A stretch of DNA of 64,000 bases from Candidatus Didemnitutus sp. (GTDB lineage: Bacteria; Verrucomicrobiota; Verrucomicrobiia; Opitutales; Opitutaceae): NCBI GenBank assembly GCA_023701285.1, contig JAMPXH010000002.1, forward strand, positions 1-64,000, in the 5' to 3' direction. This document shows, one piece after another, positions 59,310 through 64,000 of this stretch. A program made the position numbers and the translations under genes. The notes under the pieces are model-generated. The model was not told the origin of the DNA and made no database searches. It saw nothing but the letters and a program-made list of their open reading frames with translations. Every line of letters begins with the position of its first letter. The stretch's first letter is position 1.

Positions 59310-61399
59310 GGTGCGACGGCCGCCACATCGCCATGGGAGCCGCGCTCCGCCGGCGCCCAGCGGGCCAGTTGCCGGCCGAGTTCGGTGTAGCGGCGGAATT
59401 CCTCCGGCGTCAGCGCTTGGTAGGTGCGCTCGCGATAGACCCAGCTCGCCGCGGCGTAGAAGGCGATCGTCTCGCCCAGCGCGTCCGGGTCGGCCGGGAT
59501 CGGGCGCAGGGCGCCGCGCGGCAGATCGACGCGATAGGCGCTGACCTCGCGCTGCGGTTTCAACACCACGAATTCATTCTCCTCCAGATGGCCGAGCTTC
59601 TGGTAGTTGCCGATCAGCGCATGCGCATCGTCCGCCTCGACCCGCCGGACATCGTGGCCGAAAAACCGCGACGGATAACTCCAGTTCAACAATCCCAGCA
59701 GCGTGGGCGCGTAATCCATCTGGCTCGTCAGCGTGGCGATGCGGCCGGGCGCGATCTGTCCGCCGGGCGCGAAGACGAGCAGCGGGATGTGGTAGTTCTG
59801 CACCGGCAGCTCCGTCTTGCCGGCGCTCGAGGCGCAGTGGTCCGCCACGATGACGAAGACCGTGTCGCGATACCACGGCTTGCTCGCGGCGGCGCGCAGG
59901 AACTCTCCGATCGCATGGTCGGTGTATTTCACCGCGCCGGCGCGGCCCGAGACCTTCGACGGCAGATCGATGCGCCCCTCGGGATAGGTGTAGGGGCGGT
60001 GGTTGGAGGTCGTCATCACGAAGAAGTGGAACGGCCGGCCCGCCGCGTGCGCCGTGTCGGCCTCGCGCAACGTCCAGCGGTAGAGGTCCCCGTCGCAGGC
60101 GCCCCAGGCGTTGGCGAAGGTGATGTCGTCGCGCGCGACGCTGCTGCGGTCCACGACGCGGTAGCCGTTCTCGCCGAAGAAATGGTTCATGTTGTCGAAG
60201 TAGCCGTAGCCGCCGTAGAGGAACGCGGTGTCGTAGCCCTTCGCGCGGAAGACCGAGCCGAGCGTGAACAGGTTCTCGTTGGCGGGCCGCTTCACGAGCG
60301 AGCGCCCGGGCGTCGGCGGGAGCGAGAGCGTGAGCGCCTCCATGCCGCGGTCCGTGCGCGTGCCGGTGGCGTAGAAATTCTCGAAGACGAGGCTGCGCGC
60401 CGCGAGAGCGTCGAGGTTCGGCGTGAGGCTCGCCGCCCCATCGCGGCTCCCGAGGAAATCCGCGCTCAGGCTCTCGACGGTGATCTGCACGACGTTGAGC
60501 CGGAGCTCGGGGCCCGTGCTGGCGACATAGCGCAGGCTGTCGCGCTCGCCGGCGCGGAGGAGAAGGGAGCCGTCCTCCACGAGCTCCCGCTGCAGGCGGG
60601 CGAAGGCCTCGTCGGCGGGCACCGTGCGGTAGAAGCGGTCGAAATCGAGCACGTTGCTGCGGAACGCCGCGAAGAGCGACCAGAGGCCGTTCTTCGCCAG
60701 CTCGCGGTGGTAGTTGTTGGCGAAGGCCGGCAGCTGCGCCTCGTTCAATCCCACGCCGAGCGCCAGCGCCAGCGCGCCCCACGCTGCGCCCCGCCGCACG
60801 CGCACCCGCAGCGGTTCCTGCGCCTGCGCCAGCCAGGCGGACGGCCAGCCGGTCGCGAGCAGCACCGCGCCGGCGATCAGGGTCAGCGCGGCCACGCCGG
60901 TGAGCAGGAACGGGAGATTGTAGGACTCGCGGATGTTGCCGATCACCTCGGTCGTGTAGACGAGGTAGTCGACCGCGATGAAGTTGAAGCGGACCGCGAA
61001 CTCATCCCAGAACGTCCACTCCGCCACCGCGCCGAAGAGCAGCGCAAAGAGGATCACGAGGCCCGCGGCGTGGGTCAGCCCGCGTTGCCAGGTGCGCGCC
61101 CCCCACCCGGCCGGCAGGAACGTCAGCAGCACGATCAACGGCAACGCCGCGAAGGCCGCCGCCCCGAGATCGAACAGCAGCCCCCAGCCGAACGGCGCCA
61201 ACAGCGCCCACGACCACGTCACCTCGGACGAGGCCTTGAGCAGGAGCGCGAGGCGCGTGAGCAGGGCGACACCCAGGAAAAGACCGGCGAAGAGCACCAG
61301 GCCGCCGTGGCGCGAGCGCAGACGCGCCGCAAGCCAGCGACCGGGAAGTTGACGCACGGCGCCGAGCCGGGAGCGGAGGTGGAGCGGGAACCAAGGCAT
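59306..61399 (-). CDS. LTA synthase / sulfatase-family membrane phosphotransferase
   Basis: N-terminal TM bundle then NVVQITVESLSADFLG, YATGTRTDRGMEAL, FFVMTTSNHRPYTYPEG, DTVFVIVADHCAS. Confidence 0.92.
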   Translation of the reverse strand: MPWFPLHLRSRLGAVRQLPGRWLAARLRSRHGGLVLFAGLFLGVALLTRLALLLKASSEVTWSWALLAPFGWGLLFDLGAAAFAALPLIVLLTFLPAGWGARTWQRGLTHAAGLVILFALLFGAVAEWTFWDEFAVRFNFIAVDYLVYTTEVIGNIRESYNLPFLLTGVAALTLIAGAVLLATGWPSAWLAQAQEPLRVRVRRGAAWGALALALGVGLNEAQLPAFANNYHRELAKNGLWSLFAAFRSNVLDFDRFYRTVPADEAFARLQRELVEDGSLLLRAGERDSLRYVASTGPELRLNVVQITVESLSADFLGSRDGAASLTPNLDALAARSLVFENFYATGTRTDRGMEALTLSLPPTPGRSLVKRPANENLFTLGSVFRAKGYDTAFLYGGYGYFDNMNHFFGENGYRVVDRSSVARDDITFANAWGACDGDLYRWTLREADTAHAAGRPFHFFVMTTSNHRPYTYPEGRIDLPSKVSGRAGAVKYTDHAIGEFLRAAASKPWYRDTVFVIVADHCASSAGKTELPVQNYHIPLLVFAPGGQIAPGRIATLTSQMDYAPTLLGLLNWSYPSRFFGHDVRRVEADDAHALIGNYQKLGHLEENEFVVLKPQREVSAYRVDLPRGALRPIPADPDALGETIAFYAAASWVYRERTYQALTPEEFRRYTELGRQLARWAPAERGSHGDVAAVAP

Positions 61400-61527
61400 G
61401 CCCGACCCTACCGCCGGGACATGAACCGCCAGTGAACGGCGCATGAAAATCCGTTCATGTCGACCGTGCCGCAGGTTTGGGCGGATTGGGCGTGCACAGG
61501 CGGCCGGTATCGCCACCTTGCGGACTC

Positions 61528-61893
61528 ATGTCACCCACCCTGCTTCTCCGCATCGAAGGCCTGGCCGTGCTGCTGCTCGCCGTGGCAGGTTACGCGCAAA
61601 CCGACGCCAGTTGGTGGCTGTTCGCCGCGTTCTTCCTCGCCCCCGATCTCACGCTCCTCGGCTATCTCGGCGGCGCGCGCACCGGAGCGGCCCTCTACAA
61701 CGCCGGCCACACCTCCCTGCCGGCCCTCGCGCTCGTCGCGGCCGGCTGGCACTTCGCGGTCCCGGGTCTGCTGTCCGCCGGGCTGATCTGGGTCGCGCAC
61801 ATCGGCTTCGATCGCGCACTGGGTTACGGCCTGAAAATGCCGGGAAGTTTCCGCGAGACCCATCTCGGCCCCGTCGGCCGGCGCTCAGACTGA
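61528..61893 (+). CDS. DUF4260-like membrane protein
   Basis: LLRIEGLAVLLLAVAGYAQTDASWWLFAAFFLAPDLTLLGYLGG...YNAGHTSLPALAL...WVAHIGFDRALGYGLK. Confidence 0.85.
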   Translation: MSPTLLLRIEGLAVLLLAVAGYAQTDASWWLFAAFFLAPDLTLLGYLGGARTGAALYNAGHTSLPALALVAAGWHFAVPGLLSAGLIWVAHIGFDRALGYGLKMPGSFRETHLGPVGRRSD

Positions 61894-63267
61894 CGCGCTG
61901 CGCGTCGCCGGCAGCCGCACGATCAGGCGCAGGCCGCTGCGGTCGCTGCGGTTCTCCGCGCGCACGCTGCCGCCGTGCAGTTCGGCGATGGCGCGGCAGA
62001 TCGCCAACCCGAGCCCGTGGCCGCGCCGCTCGCCGGCGACCGCGCCGGGCGCGTGCTCGAAACGGAAGAAACGCTCGAAGACCTTCGCCAGCTGCGCCTC
62101 GGGCAGCCCCGGCCCCTCGTCGGTCAGCACGAAAAGCCACTCCTCCTCCCCGGCGCTCCACTCGAGCGTCACCCCGCCGCCCGGCGGCGTCACCGTCACG
62201 GCGTTGGTCACGAGGTTGAGCAGCAACTGGCGCAGCAGCTCGGGTTCGCCGCGGAGTTCCCCATCGGGGCCGCCCGCGAGCCGGAAGCCGACGCCGCGAT
62301 CCTCCGCCAGCGCCGCGGCGTCCTCGGCCAGCGCGCGCAGCAACGGCGCCACCGCCACCGCCCGGAACTTCGGCGTGAGCGCGCCGCTCTCGGACTTGGC
62401 GATGAAAAGCAGCGTCTCGATCACGCGGTTCAACTGGTCGATCTCCTCGAGGATGTCCTCCAGCGCCGCCTGCGCCTCGGCGTCGCCGGACAGCCGCGTC
62501 CGGATCTTCTCCGCGTTGAGGCGGATGAGCGCCAGCGGCGTCTTCAACTCGTGCGACGCGTCCGCGGTGAACCGGCGCACTTGCTCGAAGGACGCCTCCA
62601 AGCGGTCGAACATCCCGTTGAGCAGCCGGGTCAGCGCCGCGAGTTCGTCGCGGCCCGAGGGCACCGGCACGCGCTCGCCGAGGTTGTCGGCGCGGATGCG
62701 CCGGGCGGTCGCCTCGATCGCCCGGATCGGCCGCAGCGTGTCGCGGCTGAAGCCGTAGCCGAGCGCCACGCTCGCGAGCGCCACGCCCAGGATCAGCATC
62801 AGGCTCACGCGCGCGTATTCGCCGAGCAGGCGCTCCGAAGGACGCAGCAGGCTGCCGATGTGGATGCGCCAGGGATCGATGTCGAAGACCGACAGGTGCA
62901 CGCGGCCGACATAAGGCAATCGCGTCGTCCAGTGCGTGGCGCCGTCGCTCGGGGCCGGGAGGATCGTCTCGCCGAGGTTGGCGGAGCGGAACAGGACCTC
63001 GCCGTCGCGCCGCTCCACCTGGATGAGGAAGAGCGCGGCGTCGCTGTCGGCATCCATCTTGATGCGGCCCGCCACGGCGGCGGGCGTCAACGCGGCGTCG
63101 TGGCCCAGCAGGCCGCCGAGTTCGGTCGCCTCCACCTCGTGCAGCATCTCGAGCCCGTGCTCGACCTGGTGGTCGAGCAGCAGGCCGCCCGCGATCAGCA
63201 CGACCGCGGTCGTCGCCGTGACGAGCAGGGCGAAACGCAACGTGAGGCGGAAGGTGAAGGATTTCAC
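61885..63267 (-). CDS. Sensor histidine kinase (HAMP, HisKA, HATPase)
   Basis: FTADASHELKTPLALIRLNAEKIRTRL; HAMP LRPIRAIEATARRIRADNLGERVP; GTG start inferred at 63267. Confidence 0.93.
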   Translation of the reverse strand: MKSFTFRLTLRFALLVTATTAVVLIAGGLLLDHQVEHGLEMLHEVEATELGGLLGHDAALTPAAVAGRIKMDADSDAALFLIQVERRDGEVLFRSANLGETILPAPSDGATHWTTRLPYVGRVHLSVFDIDPWRIHIGSLLRPSERLLGEYARVSLMLILGVALASVALGYGFSRDTLRPIRAIEATARRIRADNLGERVPVPSGRDELAALTRLLNGMFDRLEASFEQVRRFTADASHELKTPLALIRLNAEKIRTRLSGDAEAQAALEDILEEIDQLNRVIETLLFIAKSESGALTPKFRAVAVAPLLRALAEDAAALAEDRGVGFRLAGGPDGELRGEPELLRQLLLNLVTNAVTVTPPGGGVTLEWSAGEEEWLFVLTDEGPGLPEAQLAKVFERFFRFEHAPGAVAGERRGHGLGLAICRAIAELHGGSVRAENRSDRSGLRLIVRLPATRSASV

Positions 63268-63932
63268 GCCAGCTGGTAACCCGTCCCGCGCACGGTCTTG
63301 ATGAAGGGCGCCTCGCCGTCGCGCTCGAATTTCTGCCGCAGCCGCCGCACGTAGACGTCGATCAGGTTCGTCTCGAGATCGTAGGAGGCGTCCCAGACCT
63401 TTTCCGCGATCAACGTGCGCGTGAGCACGCGGCGCGGGTTTTGCAGGAAGAGCTCCAGCAGCGCGAACTCGCGGCTCGTCAACTCCACCGGCTGCCCTCC
63501 GCACTCGGCCGTGCGCGCGAGCAGGTCGAGCCGCACGCCGCGGTGTTCCAGCACCGTGTGCCGCGGACCCGTGCTCTGGCGGCGGAGCAGCGAGCGGATG
63601 CGCGCCACGAGCTCGTCGACGCTGAAGGGCTTCGGCAGGTAGTCGTCCGCGCCGAGGTTGAGGCCGCGGATGCGGTCGTCCACGGCATCGCGCGCGCTCA
63701 GGATCAGCACCGGCTCGTTGAAACCCGCCGCGCGCCACTCGCGCAGGAGTTCGAGTCCGTCGCCGTCGGGCAACCCGAGGTCGAGCACCACCGCGTCGTA
63801 GGGCGACTCCGCCAGCGCATCGCGCGCGGCAGCGAGCGTCGGCGTCACGCGCACCGTGTAGGCCTGCTCGCGGAGCGCCTGCTCGATGAACTGGCCGACC
63901 TTGCGCTCGTCTTCGACGATGAGGATTTTCAT
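63264..63932 (-). CDS. OmpR-family response regulator
   Basis: MKILIVEDERKVGQFIEQAL...VVLDLGLPDGDG...PKPFSVDEL; winged helix NLIDVYVRRLRQKFERDGEAPFIKTVRGTGYQLA. Confidence 0.95.
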   Translation of the reverse strand: MKILIVEDERKVGQFIEQALREQAYTVRVTPTLAAARDALAESPYDAVVLDLGLPDGDGLELLREWRAAGFNEPVLILSARDAVDDRIRGLNLGADDYLPKPFSVDELVARIRSLLRRQSTGPRHTVLEHRGVRLDLLARTAECGGQPVELTSREFALLELFLQNPRRVLTRTLIAEKVWDASYDLETNLIDVYVRRLRQKFERDGEAPFIKTVRGTGYQLA

Positions 63933-64000
63933 TCCGTGGGTTTCGCTGCGGCTGACTTGTGCCATGTTTGCACGTGCCGCGCCAGCCCAACCACCACGTC

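Overview
This is a GC-rich bacterial chromosomal window. Gene content (PEP-CTERM proteins, PadR plus ADOP-type permease, several TonB-dependent receptors) suggests a Verrucomicrobia/Opitutaceae-like genome; that assignment is inference. I support about 55 protein genes, one tRNA-Leu(UAG) gene, and several hairpins, regulatory arrays and repeats. No rRNA, CRISPR array or complete transposase/integrase was recognised. Main loci: LemA/M48 peptidase; PadR-kelch-ADOP permease behind a 42-bp palindrome; two paralogous PEP-CTERM genes flanking a two-component system; a dehydratase/aldolase pair resembling BhcB/BhcC; an orphan integrase-arm-like ORF bracketed by hairpins; a TlpA/STN-TonB receptor/FecR/ECF sigma cluster; a TonB receptor, beta-helix-like exported protein and PEP-CTERM cluster with an 11-bp-periodic Pho-box-like array; cydAB; clpB; a five-gene pantothenate/CoA operon (panB-panC-coaBC-coaX-panD); a four-gene two-component array; and a PAP2/LTA-synthase-like/OmpR-HK envelope locus. 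The least explained signals are the 11-bp-periodic TGAC array at 36006-36060, a perfect 101-bp inverted repeat (4293-4393 versus 43494-43594), and the hairpin-bracketed small ORF at 25988-26302. Everything was read by eye from sequence and supplied ORFs; no database search was run.
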